The notes: generated by a model from the letters alone, not told the origin. Counted from the first letter of the stretch, positions 1 through 6,395 are shown. The stretch: 7,494 nucleotides of DNA from Acidobacteriota bacterium (GCA_027064265.1 JAMOQA010000497.1:1-7494); one strand, 5' to 3'. Translations and numbers: made by a program.

Positions 1-804
1 GGCCGGGATCGGTTCGCCCGCGGCGAGGGGAACGTCGGCTGGGTGCACGAGACCGGCCAGCCCCTCATCGACGTGGACCCGCGCATCGATCTCGGGGACG
101 CCGCGAGCCTCACCGACCCGCCGCTGCGCACCGCGGCGGTGTTCCCGGTGTCCGAGAAGACGGGGCAGTCCCCGGTGGCGGTGGTCGCGTTCTACTCCCG
201 CGAGGAGGGTGCCTTCCGCCCCGACCACTGGGAGATCTTCCGGTCGGTGGCCCCCCGGATCGCCCGGGCGATCGGCAACGCCCTGCTCTACGAGGAGACC
301 CGCGCCACCAGCATGACCGACGCGCTGACCGGGCTGCCGAACAGCCGCTACCTCTACTCGCAGCTCGAAAAGGAGATCGCGCGGGTCACCCGGAAGGGCC
401 TGCCCCTGGCCGTCGTCGTGATGGACCTCGACGGGTTCAAGCCGGTCAACGACACGTACGGCCACCAGGCGGGCGACTACGTGCTCCAGCAGGTGGCGCA
501 GCTGCTGCGGGACACGTTCCGCTCCGGCGACACGGTCTGTCGCTACGCGGGAGACGAGTTCGTCGCCATCCTCCCCGAGACGACCCCGGAGGAGGCCCGC
601 AAGATCGTCGAGCGCGTCCAGGACCGGGTCGGCTCGACGCCGATCCGGCTGCCCTCCGGCGAGGAGGTCCGGGTGGGAGTCTCCGCCGGGCGATCCTGCT
701 TCCCGCTGGACGGGAGCACCCTCGAGGAGCTGATCCACCGGGCGGACAAGGAGATGTACCGGGACAAGGCGCGGCGCCACGCCGCGGGCGCACCGTCCCG
801 CTGA
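1..804 (+). CDS. GAF-GGDEF diguanylate cyclase (5' end outside window)
   Basis: Probably condenses two GTP into cyclic di-GMP under control of an N-terminal GAF sensor. The frame is open from base 1. Its first residues (GEGNVGWVHETGQPL, codons 8-22) match the conserved middle of a GAF domain, so the GTG at 43 lies inside the domain and the true start is upstream of the window. A helical linker (about codons 78-103) leads into the GGDEF domain, which opens with DALTGLPN. The active-site loop is AGDEF (codons 183-187), a variant known in active cyclases. RSGD (codons 174-177) sits five residues before it, at the canonical place for the product-inhibition I-site. The catalytic region looks intact. 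The stop at 802-804 abuts the stop of the opposing kinase gene with no spacer. Which ligand or upstream domains it has cannot be seen here. Confidence 0.93.
   Translation, partial: GRDRFARGEGNVGWVHETGQPLIDVDPRIDLGDAASLTDPPLRTAAVFPVSEKTGQSPVAVVAFYSREEGAFRPDHWEIFRSVAPRIARAIGNALLYEETRATSMTDALTGLPNSRYLYSQLEKEIARVTRKGLPLAVVVMDLDGFKPVNDTYGHQAGDYVLQQVAQLLRDTFRSGDTVCRYAGDEFVAILPETTPEEARKIVERVQDRVGSTPIRLPSGEEVRVGVSAGRSCFPLDGSTLEELIHRADKEMYRDKARRHAAGAPSR
770..786 (+). other. GC-rich hairpin near the end of the cyclase gene
   Basis: A 7-bp stem (CGCGGCG pairing with CGCCGCG) with a 3-nt CCA loop lies inside the last codons of the cyclase gene. There is no space between this gene and the opposing operon for an ordinary terminator, so the hairpin could help end transcription, but no T-tract follows it. 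It may simply reflect GC-rich coding sequence. Confidence 0.2.
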
Positions 805-1509
805 TCAGTCCGGAGTCGGCGGTTCCTCTCCGACGATCTTCCGGTAGGAGCGGGCGAGCCGCTCCTTCCCGGCGGCTCGCAACCCTTCCCCGAGGCCGCC
901 CGGCAGGAGCCGCGCCCGGTCGAGGTCGACGAGCCAGAGGTCGAACCGCCGCCCCTCCCGCCGCGCGAGCAGGTTCCCCAGGTTGAGGTCCGGGTGGAGG
1001 AGGCCCGCATCGTGGAAGCGGTCGACCAGCGCGAGGGCGGCCCGCCACAGCCGGGACGCCTCGTCCCGGTCCGCCACCAGCTCCGTGAACCACCGGGCCA
1101 GGTCCGGCGCTTCCGGGACGAAGCGGGCGACACCGAAGACCCGGAGGAGTGGCGGGCGCCCCTCGAGGACCACCGCCCGGACCTCGCCGACCGGCAGGCC
1201 CAGTTCCCGGAGCCGGGCGCCGACGGCCAGCTCCCGGAAGAACCGCCCGGCGCCCGCGTACCGTTCCCGGTTGACCCGGGCGAGGGCGCCTCCTCGCAGG
1301 TACTGCTTGACCAGCACCCGTTCCCCGCCCGGCAGCTCGACCACCGCCCGCGGTCCGCGCCCCGTGCCGGGGCCGGCGGGCCGCTCGCGGAGCAGCTTCT
1401 CCGGCCGGTCGATCCCCGCCTCGAGGAGGGTCGGCAGCAGGTCCGGCGGCGCCACGACCCGCCGCCCGTTCCCCGCCACGTGGAGGACGAACTCCGGGGG
1501 AACGCGCAC
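805..1509 (-). CDS. Kdo kinase-like (WaaP/KdkA superfamily) LPS core kinase
   Basis: A 234-residue protein of the lipopolysaccharide kinase family (Kdo/WaaP, protein-kinase-like fold). It probably transfers phosphate from ATP to a sugar of the LPS inner core at the cytoplasmic face of the inner membrane. Visible motifs are VLVKQYLRGG (residues 65-74) with K68 as the likely ATP lysine, matching the basic RGG motif typical of KdkA; FREL with E93; RELGLPV (101-107); the catalytic loop HPDLNLGN (172-179) with D174 and N179; and LVDLDRAR (193-200), equivalent to the DFDR metal-binding motif. It starts with GTG at 1507-1509, one base after the stop of the glycosyltransferase gene. A GAGGAG Shine-Dalgarno at 1518-1523 lies 8 nt upstream. 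It is the last gene of the tat-LPS operon. The family is clear; the exact acceptor (Kdo or heptose) is inferred. Confidence 0.85.
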   Translation of the reverse strand: MRVPPEFVLHVAGNGRRVVAPPDLLPTLLEAGIDRPEKLLRERPAGPGTGRGPRAVVELPGGERVLVKQYLRGGALARVNRERYAGAGRFFRELAVGARLRELGLPVGEVRAVVLEGRPPLLRVFGVARFVPEAPDLARWFTELVADRDEASRLWRAALALVDRFHDAGLLHPDLNLGNLLARREGRRFDLWLVDLDRARLLPGGLGEGLRAAGKERLARSYRKIVGEEPPTPD

Positions 1510-1510
1510 G

Positions 1511-2296
1511 TCAGCCGCTCCTCGACCGCTCCCGCCGTTCCCGGAGGGTCAGTTCCCACAGGCGCGCGTGCTTGAGGTACGTGCTGCAGGTGGCGAGGAG
1601 GGCGAGCACGAGCCCGTGCCCCCCGTCGAGGAAGCCGCGGCGCAGCACGTACATCTTGAGGAACCGGGCGACGGCGTGCCCGAGCACGCCGGCCGCCCCG
1701 GTGCGCCGCCCCTTCGCGAACGCCTGCTCCGCCCACCAGCGCGCGTACCGGTCGACCTTGGGCCAGTACTGGTCGAAGGAACGGAACGTGTCGTGGACCA
1801 GGGGATGGCGCAGGACCGGGAGGGGGCCGGGCAGGTCGATCTCCTCGTGGACCAGCCGGTCGTCGTAGCGGGCCCGGTCCCGGTGCACGAGCCGGATGAC
1901 CTTGTCGGTCTCCCAGCCACCGTGGCGCATCGGTCGCCCGAGGAACAGGTTGACCCGCCGGATCCAGTGCCCGTCCGCCCCCGGTCCACGGGCGAGCAGC
2001 TCCCGGATCTCCTCCGCGAGTTCCGGGGTCACCCGCTCGTCGGCGTCCAGGATCAGGACCCACTCGTGGGCGCATTGCGGAAGGGCCCAGTTCTTCTGCC
2101 GGGCGGGGCTCTCGTAGGGATGCTCGAGGACCCGCGCCCCGTGCTCCCGAGCGATCTCCACCGTCCGGTCGGTGCTCCCGGAGTCGACCACCAGGATCTC
2201 GTCCGCCCAGCGGACCGACGCGAGGCACGAGGGCAGCGTCTCCTCCTCGTTGAACGTCGTCACCAGGACGGAGAGAGGCCGGCGCTGCTCGCTCAT
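1511..2296 (-). CDS. GT2 family glycosyltransferase, WaaE/LPS-core type
   Basis: A 261-residue family 2 glycosyltransferase of the group that includes WaaE/KdtX enzymes, which add a hexose to the LPS inner core from a nucleotide sugar on the cytoplasmic side. The GT-A fold signature is clear: SVLVTTFNEEETL near the N-terminus, VVDSGSTD (36-43) for nucleotide binding, and LDADE (83-87) as the metal-binding DxD. The HGGWE segment (125-129), LVHEEI (148-153) and a C-terminal part with FLDGGHGL and TYLKHARLWE (about 222-248) are hallmarks of this subgroup. A short hydrophobic stretch (about 229-240) may associate with the membrane. The ATG at 2296 overlaps the tatC stop in an ATGA, with GGAGGAG at 2306-2312 upstream. 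The downstream Kdo-kinase-like gene supports an LPS-core role; donor sugar and acceptor are not determinable. Confidence 0.88.
   Translation of the reverse strand: MSEQRRPLSVLVTTFNEEETLPSCLASVRWADEILVVDSGSTDRTVEIAREHGARVLEHPYESPARQKNWALPQCAHEWVLILDADERVTPELAEEIRELLARGPGADGHWIRRVNLFLGRPMRHGGWETDKVIRLVHRDRARYDDRLVHEEIDLPGPLPVLRHPLVHDTFRSFDQYWPKVDRYARWWAEQAFAKGRRTGAAGVLGHAVARFLKMYVLRRGFLDGGHGLVLALLATCSTYLKHARLWELTLRERRERSRSG
1518..1523 (-). promoter_or_regulatory. Shine-Dalgarno of the Kdo kinase-like gene
   Basis: GAGGAG on the minus strand, 8 nt before the GTG at 1509 and inside the last codons of the glycosyltransferase gene. It supports this GTG as the start. Confidence 0.6.
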
Positions 2297-3105
2297 CCCC
2301 GCGGGCTCCTCCTGCGCTCGGCCCTCCGTTCCCGCGCCACCGGGTCGGCGAGGAAGGCGACCAGGATGCTCGCCAGGTAGAGGACGATCATCGGCGCGGC
2401 GAAGAGGGACATCGTCAGGACGTCGGGAGTCGGGGTGATCACCGCCGCGACGACGAAGCAGATGAAGATCGCCACGTCCAACTTCCGCCACAGGAATCCC
2501 GCGGAGACGAGCCCGAGGCGCGCCAGGGCGAAGACGACCAGCGGCATCTCGAACACCGCCCCGAGCCCGAGCAGCAGCTTGGCCGCGAAGGAGAAGGCGT
2601 AGTCGACCGTGACGTGGAACTCGAACTGCTCCCCCTGCGACGCGAGGAAGTTCACCGCCGCCGGCATGGCGACCCAGTAGCAGAAGGCGGCCCCCGCGAG
2701 GAACAGCGAGGTTCCCACGACCATCACCGGCAGGACCCAGCGGCGCTCCCGCGGGTAGAGTCCCGGCGAGACGAAGGCCCACAGCTGCCAGAAGAAGATC
2801 GGCAGGGCGACGAAGATCCCCCCGACGAACGACGCCTTGACCTTCGCCATGAACGCCTCCGCCGGGCGGATCACGGCGAGGGGTCCCATCGCGTCGGCGA
2901 CGGGGCCGAGGAGGAAGGCGAGGATCCGGTCCGAGACGAACCAGCAGAGGGCGAGCCCGACGAGGGCCGCGACGAAACAGAACATCAGGCGCCGGCGGAG
3001 CTCGTCCAGGTGCTCGAGGAACGACATCCGGGGACCGCCGTCCCCGCCCGGCTCGCCGGGGCCGCCCGCCCCTTCCTCCCGGACCGGCTCCTCCACCCGG
3101 GTCAC
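2293..3105 (-). CDS. tatC: Twin-arginine translocase subunit TatC
   Basis: The multi-spanning receptor of the Tat system, which exports folded proteins bearing twin-arginine signal peptides across the inner membrane. The 270-residue protein shows the family layout: the N-terminal motif FLEHLDELRRRL (29-40), then six hydrophobic spans at roughly 42-60, 92-112, 122-148, 168-195, 208-225 and 229-252. The periplasm-proximal loop has SPGLYPRERR (113-122), whose E120 corresponds to the conserved glutamate used in signal-peptide recognition. TPTPD (224-228) lies before the last span. The start is GTG at 3103-3105, overlapping the tatB stop (GTGA) and preceded 5 nt upstream by GGAGGAG (3111-3117). 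The internal ATG at 3025-3027 would give a more usual length but lacks a good Shine-Dalgarno, so the 26-residue acidic Gly/Pro-rich N-terminal extension is probably real. Confidence 0.96.
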   Translation of the reverse strand: MTRVEEPVREEGAGGPGEPGGDGGPRMSFLEHLDELRRRLMFCFVAALVGLALCWFVSDRILAFLLGPVADAMGPLAVIRPAEAFMAKVKASFVGGIFVALPIFFWQLWAFVSPGLYPRERRWVLPVMVVGTSLFLAGAAFCYWVAMPAAVNFLASQGEQFEFHVTVDYAFSFAAKLLLGLGAVFEMPLVVFALARLGLVSAGFLWRKLDVAIFICFVVAAVITPTPDVLTMSLFAAPMIVLYLASILVAFLADPVARERRAERRRSPRG

Positions 3106-3464
3106 GGGTTCTCCTCCCCCGCCGTTCCGGGTTCCCGCTCGTCCTCGCGGGACGTGGCGCCTTCCGCGCGGGCCTCGCGCAGGCGCCGGGTGGGGTCGGC
3201 GTAGGGGGGCGGACCGACACCGGCGAGGTCGCGGGCCATCCCCTTCGCCTCCCGGCCCAGGTCCCGGACCTCCTCGGCGGCCCGCCGGACCTCCTCGAGG
3301 GCCGCCTCCCGCTCGATCGTCCCCTGGACGTCGCGGAGGGCCCGCCGCATCTGGGCGACGAACGCCCCCACCTGCCGCCCGATCTGGGGCAGCCGGCGCG
3401 GGCCGAAGATCAGCAGGCCCAGCAGGATGATGAACAGGAGTTCCGGTCCGCCGATGTCGAACAT
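3102..3464 (-). CDS. tatB: Sec-independent translocase subunit TatB (TatA/B family)
   Basis: A single-span membrane protein that works with TatC in twin-arginine protein export. The 120-residue product begins MFDIGGPELL, the typical TatB opening, with E8 in the membrane segment. The hydrophobic helix (about 6-20) ends in FGPRRLP (20-26), which is the hinge before an amphipathic helix (about 27-60). A charged, partly coiled-coil-like region follows, and then a polar disordered tail. TatB fits better than TatA because of the MFDIG start, E8 and the long charged tail, but naming within this family is often unreliable. The ATG at 3464 was chosen over an upstream in-frame start at 3557 because homology begins exactly there. 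It leads the operon, and its stop overlaps the tatC start. No separate TatA is in the window. Confidence 0.9.
   Translation of the reverse strand: MFDIGGPELLFIILLGLLIFGPRRLPQIGRQVGAFVAQMRRALRDVQGTIEREAALEEVRRAAEEVRDLGREAKGMARDLAGVGPPPYADPTRRLREARAEGATSREDEREPGTAGEENP
3111..3117 (-). promoter_or_regulatory. Shine-Dalgarno deciding the tatC GTG start
   Basis: GGAGGAG, 5 nt before the GTG at 3105 and within the tatB coding end. The alternative ATG at 3027 has no comparable purine run, so this site decides the start choice. Confidence 0.65.
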
Positions 3465-3476
3465 CTCGCCGGCGAG
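3465..3476. repeat. Perfect 12-bp palindrome directly before the tatB start
   Basis: CTCGCCGGCGAG reads the same on both strands and touches the tatB ATG at 3464. It overlaps the presumed transcription start of the tat operon by two bases of a TAGACT box (3475-3480). It could be an operator for a dimeric regulator, or a chance GC-rich palindrome. Confidence 0.4.
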
Positions 3477-3480
3477 TCTA
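3475..3480 (-). promoter_or_regulatory. Candidate -10 box of the tatB-tatC-LPS operon
   Basis: TAGACT on the minus strand resembles TATAAT at four of six positions and ends 10 nt before the tatB ATG. Transcription would start only a few bases before the start codon. No convincing -35 box was found about 17 bp upstream. No Shine-Dalgarno at a normal distance precedes the ATG, so leaderless or near-leaderless initiation is plausible. Confidence 0.35.
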
Positions 3481-3542
3481 CACCTTCCCGCCGGGGTTTC
3501 ACCCGTGCCGGGCGGGGGCGGGCAACCGGGGCCGCCGGTCCC

Positions 3543-3548
3543 TATACT
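3543..3548 (+). promoter_or_regulatory. Candidate -10 box of the ctpA gene (leaderless transcript)
   Basis: TATACT matches the -10 consensus at five of six positions. It ends 7 nt before the ATG at 3556, so transcription would begin at or next to the start codon. No Shine-Dalgarno lies in the bases before this ATG, consistent with a leaderless mRNA. No good -35 box is visible at 16-18 bp. Confidence 0.5.
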
Positions 3549-3555
3549 CTGCCCC

Positions 3556-5166
3556 ATGAACGGGAAGACACGGACCCCCCTGGCGGCCTCGTTCCTGCTC
3601 CTCGCGGCCCTCGCCGCCTCGGCGTTTCCCCTGCTCGCCCGCGGGCGCGGCAGGACGGACGCGCCGAACCGGATGGCGACCTGGACCGAGATCCTCGCCC
3701 TCGTCGAGGAACGGCACGTTCCCCCGGTCGATCCGAAGGACGCGATCTACGCCTCGATCCGGGGGATGCTCCACACCCTCGATCCCCACAGCAACTTCCT
3801 CGACGAGGAGGCCTACCGCGAGATGCGGGAGGACCAGCGCGGGACCTTCTACGGCCTGGGGATCGTGATCTCGAAGCGCGGCAGGTACCAGCCGCTGCGG
3901 GTGGTCTCCCCGATCGCGGACACGCCGGCGGCACGGATGGGGATCCGGGCCGGAGACATCATCACCCACATCCGGGACGAGCGGGCCGGCGTCGACATCG
4001 ACACGATGGGCCTCACCATCCAGGAGGCGGTGAAGTACCTGCGGGGCCCCCGGGGAACGGTGGTCGAGGTCACGATCCACCGGCCGGGCCTCGACGAGCC
4101 GCTGGTCTTCCGCGTGACGCGGGACGCGGTCCGCACGCCGGCGGTCAACCAGGCCTTCCTGGTGCGTCCCGGCATCGGCTACGTGCACATCGCGAACTTC
4201 ACCGAGACGACCGCCGCCGAGCTCGACCGGGCCCTCGAGGACCTGTCGCGGCAGGGAGCGGAGAAGCTGCTGCTCGACCTGACCGGCAATCCGGGCGGCC
4301 TGCTCGACCAGGCGATCGCCGTCGCCAGCCGCTTCCTCCAGCCCGGCGAGCTGGTGGTCTACACGGAGGGGCGGCTCCCCGGATCCCGCCAGGACTACCC
4401 CGCGGTCTCCGACGCGCCGCGGGTCTCCTGGCCGGTCGTCATCCTCGTCGACCGCGGCTCGGCCTCGGCCTCGGAGATCGTCTCCGGCGCGCTCCAGGAC
4501 CACGACCGGGCGATCATCGTCGGCGAGACCACCTTCGGGAAGGGGCTCGTCCAGTCGGTCTACCCGCTCTCCGAGGGATGCGCCCTCGCCCTCACGACCC
4601 AGAAGTACTTCACGCCGGCGGGCCGCTGCATCCAGCGGTCCTGGGCCAGCGAGGAGGAGTACTTCTTCGAGGTCCAGCAACGGGAACCGGTGCCGGGGCC
4701 GCCCCCGGGGGCGAAGCGGTACCGGACCGACACCGGCCGGACGGTGTTCGGCGGTGGCGGGATCACTCCGGACGTCCCGTTCCGCGCCCCGGAGCTGCCC
4801 GAGACGGTGGTCCGGCTGCTGCGGGTCTCGGCCTTCTCCCGGTTCGTCACGCCTCGCCCGGACGAGGACCTCGCCCGGTGGGAGGAACATCCCGACCAGC
4901 TCCTGGCCGCCTTCCGGGAGTTCGTCGCGAGGGAGATCGAGGGGGTGACCCCGGCCGACCTGGACGCCGCGCGGGACCAGGTCCTCCTGCGGCTCCGGGC
5001 CGAGGTCGCCCTCGCCCGGCACGGGATGACGGCCCACGACCGGGTGCTGCTCGAGGCGTCTCCCCTGGTGGAGAAGGCGATCGAGTCGTTCCCCGAGGCG
5101 GAACGGCTGCTGGCCGCGCGGGCGAAGGTGCTGGCCCGGAAGACCGCCCGGGCCGGGAACCGCTGA
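3556..5166 (+). CDS. ctpA: S41 family carboxyl-terminal processing protease (CtpA type)
   Basis: A 536-residue serine protease of the Ctp/Tsp family, which trims or degrades exported proteins at their C-termini. An N-terminal hydrophobic segment (about residues 8-28, after the basic MNGKTR) should act as signal peptide or membrane anchor and place the enzyme in the periplasm. The N-terminal helical part contains TLDPHSNFLD. A PDZ domain spans roughly 96-180 and includes PAARMGIRAGDIITHI. The S41 core follows, with LTGNPGGLL and GSASASEIVSGALQD. The catalytic serine is S304 and the general base K329 in FGKGLVQ, exactly 25 residues apart as in Prc and CtpB; Q333 sits where CtpB has its third catalytic residue. 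About 120 residues of uncertain function follow the core. The ATG at 3556 fits the signal peptide and the -10 box. It diverges from the tat operon. Confidence 0.93.
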   Translation: MNGKTRTPLAASFLLLAALAASAFPLLARGRGRTDAPNRMATWTEILALVEERHVPPVDPKDAIYASIRGMLHTLDPHSNFLDEEAYREMREDQRGTFYGLGIVISKRGRYQPLRVVSPIADTPAARMGIRAGDIITHIRDERAGVDIDTMGLTIQEAVKYLRGPRGTVVEVTIHRPGLDEPLVFRVTRDAVRTPAVNQAFLVRPGIGYVHIANFTETTAAELDRALEDLSRQGAEKLLLDLTGNPGGLLDQAIAVASRFLQPGELVVYTEGRLPGSRQDYPAVSDAPRVSWPVVILVDRGSASASEIVSGALQDHDRAIIVGETTFGKGLVQSVYPLSEGCALALTTQKYFTPAGRCIQRSWASEEEYFFEVQQREPVPGPPPGAKRYRTDTGRTVFGGGGITPDVPFRAPELPETVVRLLRVSAFSRFVTPRPDEDLARWEEHPDQLLAAFREFVAREIEGVTPADLDAARDQVLLRLRAEVALARHGMTAHDRVLLEASPLVEKAIESFPEAERLLAARAKVLARKTARAGNR

Positions 5167-5176
5167 CGGGCCGGAA

Positions 5177-5485
5177 TCACCCCTGCCGCCGGCGGGTGGC
5201 GTCTCCCAGCCGGCGGAGCAGGTCGTGGTGGTAGAAACCGGACGAGTGCCCGTCCGACCACCGGAAGGCGACGGCGTAGTTCCCCACCGGCTCCCAGGAG
5301 AGCGGCCGAACGTCTTCCGGCACGCCCGCCGGGTCCAGGGTGCGTTCGCCGGTGATCTCGTCGACGCATTCCGCGCAGGGGCAGGCGAGGCGCACCTCCC
5401 GCGCCGGGAGGAAGTCCTCCCGCCCGTCCTCCCACCTGATCCCGATCAGTCCGCCGGGAAACAGCTCGATGCTCAGTGGCTTCAT
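5177..5485 (-). CDS. DUF971 protein (gamma-butyrobetaine hydroxylase-like N-terminal domain)
   Basis: A 102-residue stand-alone domain of the DUF971 family, related to the N-terminal domain of gamma-butyrobetaine hydroxylase. Its cellular function is not established. It shows a beta-rich start with IGIRWEDGREDFLPA, the cysteine cluster CPCAEC (C35, C37, C40), and WSDGHSSGFY with H80. In human gamma-butyrobetaine hydroxylase the equivalent domain binds zinc through three Cys and one His; here the Cys spacing is the same and the His lies at about the same distance, so metal binding is likely. The ATG at 5483-5485 is two bases after the queF stop, and a GAGG lies upstream inside queF, so the two are co-transcribed. 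The stop is 10 bp from the converging ctpA stop. Stand-alone members often lie near Fe-S assembly genes elsewhere, but none is visible here. Confidence 0.85.
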   Translation of the reverse strand: MKPLSIELFPGGLIGIRWEDGREDFLPAREVRLACPCAECVDEITGERTLDPAGVPEDVRPLSWEPVGNYAVAFRWSDGHSSGFYHHDLLRRLGDATRRRQG

Positions 5486-5487
5486 CG

Positions 5488-5892
5488 TCAGGCCTCGTGG
5501 GGTCCCGGGGCCGGCGCCGGGGCCGGCAGGTCCGCCGGCTCGGGCCCGGTGGCCGCGGTGACCGTCGTCGTGATGCCGCCCCGCACCCGGAAGTAACCGG
5601 TCACCCGCATCCAGCGGGGCCGGGCGGCCCCGGCCAGGTCCTCGAGGATGCGGTTGACCACCGCCTCGTGGAAGACCCCCTCGTCCCGGAACGACCACAG
5701 GTACAGCTTGAGCGACTTGAGCTCGATCAGCCCCTCCCCCGGGGCGTACTCGACGACGATCGTGGCGAAGTCGGGCTGCCCGGTGCGGGGGCACAGGCAG
5801 GTGAACTCGGGGGCGACGACGCGGACCCGGTAGGTCCGCCCCGGCGCCGGGTTCGGCACGACCTCGAGGTCTCGGCTGGGACGGGTCGGCAT
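5488..5892 (-). CDS. queF: NADPH-dependent 7-cyano-7-deazaguanine (preQ0) reductase QueF
   Basis: Reduces preQ0 to preQ1 with NADPH in queuosine tRNA modification, in the cytoplasm. The 134-residue product is of the short, single-domain (YkvM) class. Active-site residues are visible: C34 in CPRTGQPD forms the covalent thioimide, D41 lies seven residues later, and H75-E76 in VFHEAV come 41-42 residues after the cysteine, all with the spacing seen in Bacillus QueF. The NADPH-binding QueF motif is ELKSLKLY (57-64). The last ~18 residues are a Pro/Ala-rich tail. The ATG at 5890-5892 is preferred, because GAGGGA lies a few bases upstream; the in-frame GTG at 5905-5907 would add five residues but has no Shine-Dalgarno. 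It leads a two-gene operon with the DUF971 gene. The other queuosine genes are not in the window. Confidence 0.95.
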   Translation of the reverse strand: MPTRPSRDLEVVPNPAPGRTYRVRVVAPEFTCLCPRTGQPDFATIVVEYAPGEGLIELKSLKLYLWSFRDEGVFHEAVVNRILEDLAGAARPRWMRVTGYFRVRGGITTTVTAATGPEPADLPAPAPAPGPHEA

Positions 5893-6035
5893 CGGTTTCC
5901 CTCGCACCCGGGCCCGGGGCCCGGAGGGGCATGATCGCGGATCCGCCCGGGGTGCGCCACCCGCCCCTCAAGGCCCCGCGGGCCCGGCCGATACGTCCGG
6001 GAGAGCCCCCCGTCCGGGGCCAGGGAGACGCACCG
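5893..6035. other. Divergent intergenic region between queF and hpt
   Basis: This 143-bp GC-rich spacer must hold control signals for two divergent operons. No convincing -35/-10 pair was found on either strand. It contains a near-perfect inverted repeat at 5908-5924 and an 8-bp direct repeat, CGTCCGGG, at 5994-6001 and 6011-6018. No preQ1 riboswitch-like element (short hairpin followed by an A-rich tail) is evident before queF. Confidence 0.4.
5908..5924. repeat. Inverted repeat upstream of queF
   Basis: CCGGGCCC, one central G, then GGGCCCGG: two perfect 8-bp arms. It lies 16 bp before the queF ATG and just upstream of its Shine-Dalgarno. It could be a regulator site or an mRNA hairpin, or a by-product of extreme G+C. 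Confidence 0.35.
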
Positions 6036-6383
6036 ATGCACGACCCGACCGGCAACTGCCCCCTCGACCTGCAGGAGGCCCTCGCGCGCGCGGGAGACGA
6101 CCGGGAATTCCTCCGGGAGCTGGTGGAAATGTTCCTCGCCGACGTCCCCGCCCGCCTCGAGGCGCTGCGAGCCGCCCTCGACGCCGGGGATGCCCGGGAG
6201 GTGGCCGCGGCGGCCCACGGGATCAAGGGGGCGGCGGCGAACCTGGCCGCGGAAGGGGTCCGCCGGGTCGCCTTCGACCTCGAGATGAAGGGCCGCAACG
6301 GCGAGCTGGCCGACGCCCCGGCGGTACTGGCCGCCCTCGAGGAGGAGATCCGCGGGCTCGCCGACTGGGCGGCCACGTTCTGA
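6036..6383 (+). CDS. Hpt domain phosphotransfer protein
   Basis: A 115-residue single-domain histidine phosphotransfer protein, which relays phosphate between receiver domains or between a kinase and a receiver. The signature AAHGIKGAAANL gives H61 as the phospho-accepting histidine, followed by K64 and G65. The flanking sequence is almost entirely helical, as expected of a four-helix bundle: EFLRELVEMFLADVPARLEAL before the His, and helices after it ending in EEEIRGLADW. The ATG at 6036 is chosen because homology starts there and GGGAG (6023-6027) lies 8 nt upstream. An upstream in-frame start at 5931 would add a Pro/Arg-rich segment without homology. The gene is 23 bp before a REC-GGDEF response regulator, which is its probable phosphorelay partner. 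No histidine kinase is adjacent. Confidence 0.92.
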   Translation: MHDPTGNCPLDLQEALARAGDDREFLRELVEMFLADVPARLEALRAALDAGDAREVAAAAHGIKGAAANLAAEGVRRVAFDLEMKGRNGELADAPAVLAALEEEIRGLADWAATF

Positions 6384-6395
6384 TCCGCGCGACGC

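Noticed and set aside
43..45. GTG as the start of the first cyclase gene
   Set aside because: The frame is open to base 1 and the residues before the GTG already match the GAF domain, so the start is outside the window.
983..2380. Long plus-strand open frame (465 codons) opposite the Kdo kinase and glycosyltransferase genes
   Set aside because: Its translation is rich in Arg, Pro, Ser and Gly with no recognisable domain, and it lies antisense to two clear genes. Long spurious frames are expected at this G+C.
3499..5037. Minus-strand open frame of 512 codons opposite ctpA
   Set aside because: Low-complexity Arg/Gly/Asp/Val-rich translation without motifs, antisense to a protease with an intact catalytic centre.
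5167..5176. Terminator between ctpA and the DUF971 gene
   Set aside because: Only 10 bp separate the stops. The nearby CCGCCGGCGG palindrome is within DUF971 coding sequence and has no T-tract.
5931..6035. Extended N-terminus of the Hpt protein from an ATG at 5931
   Set aside because: The extra 35 residues are Pro/Arg-rich with no homology and no Shine-Dalgarno. The ATG at 6036 has one.
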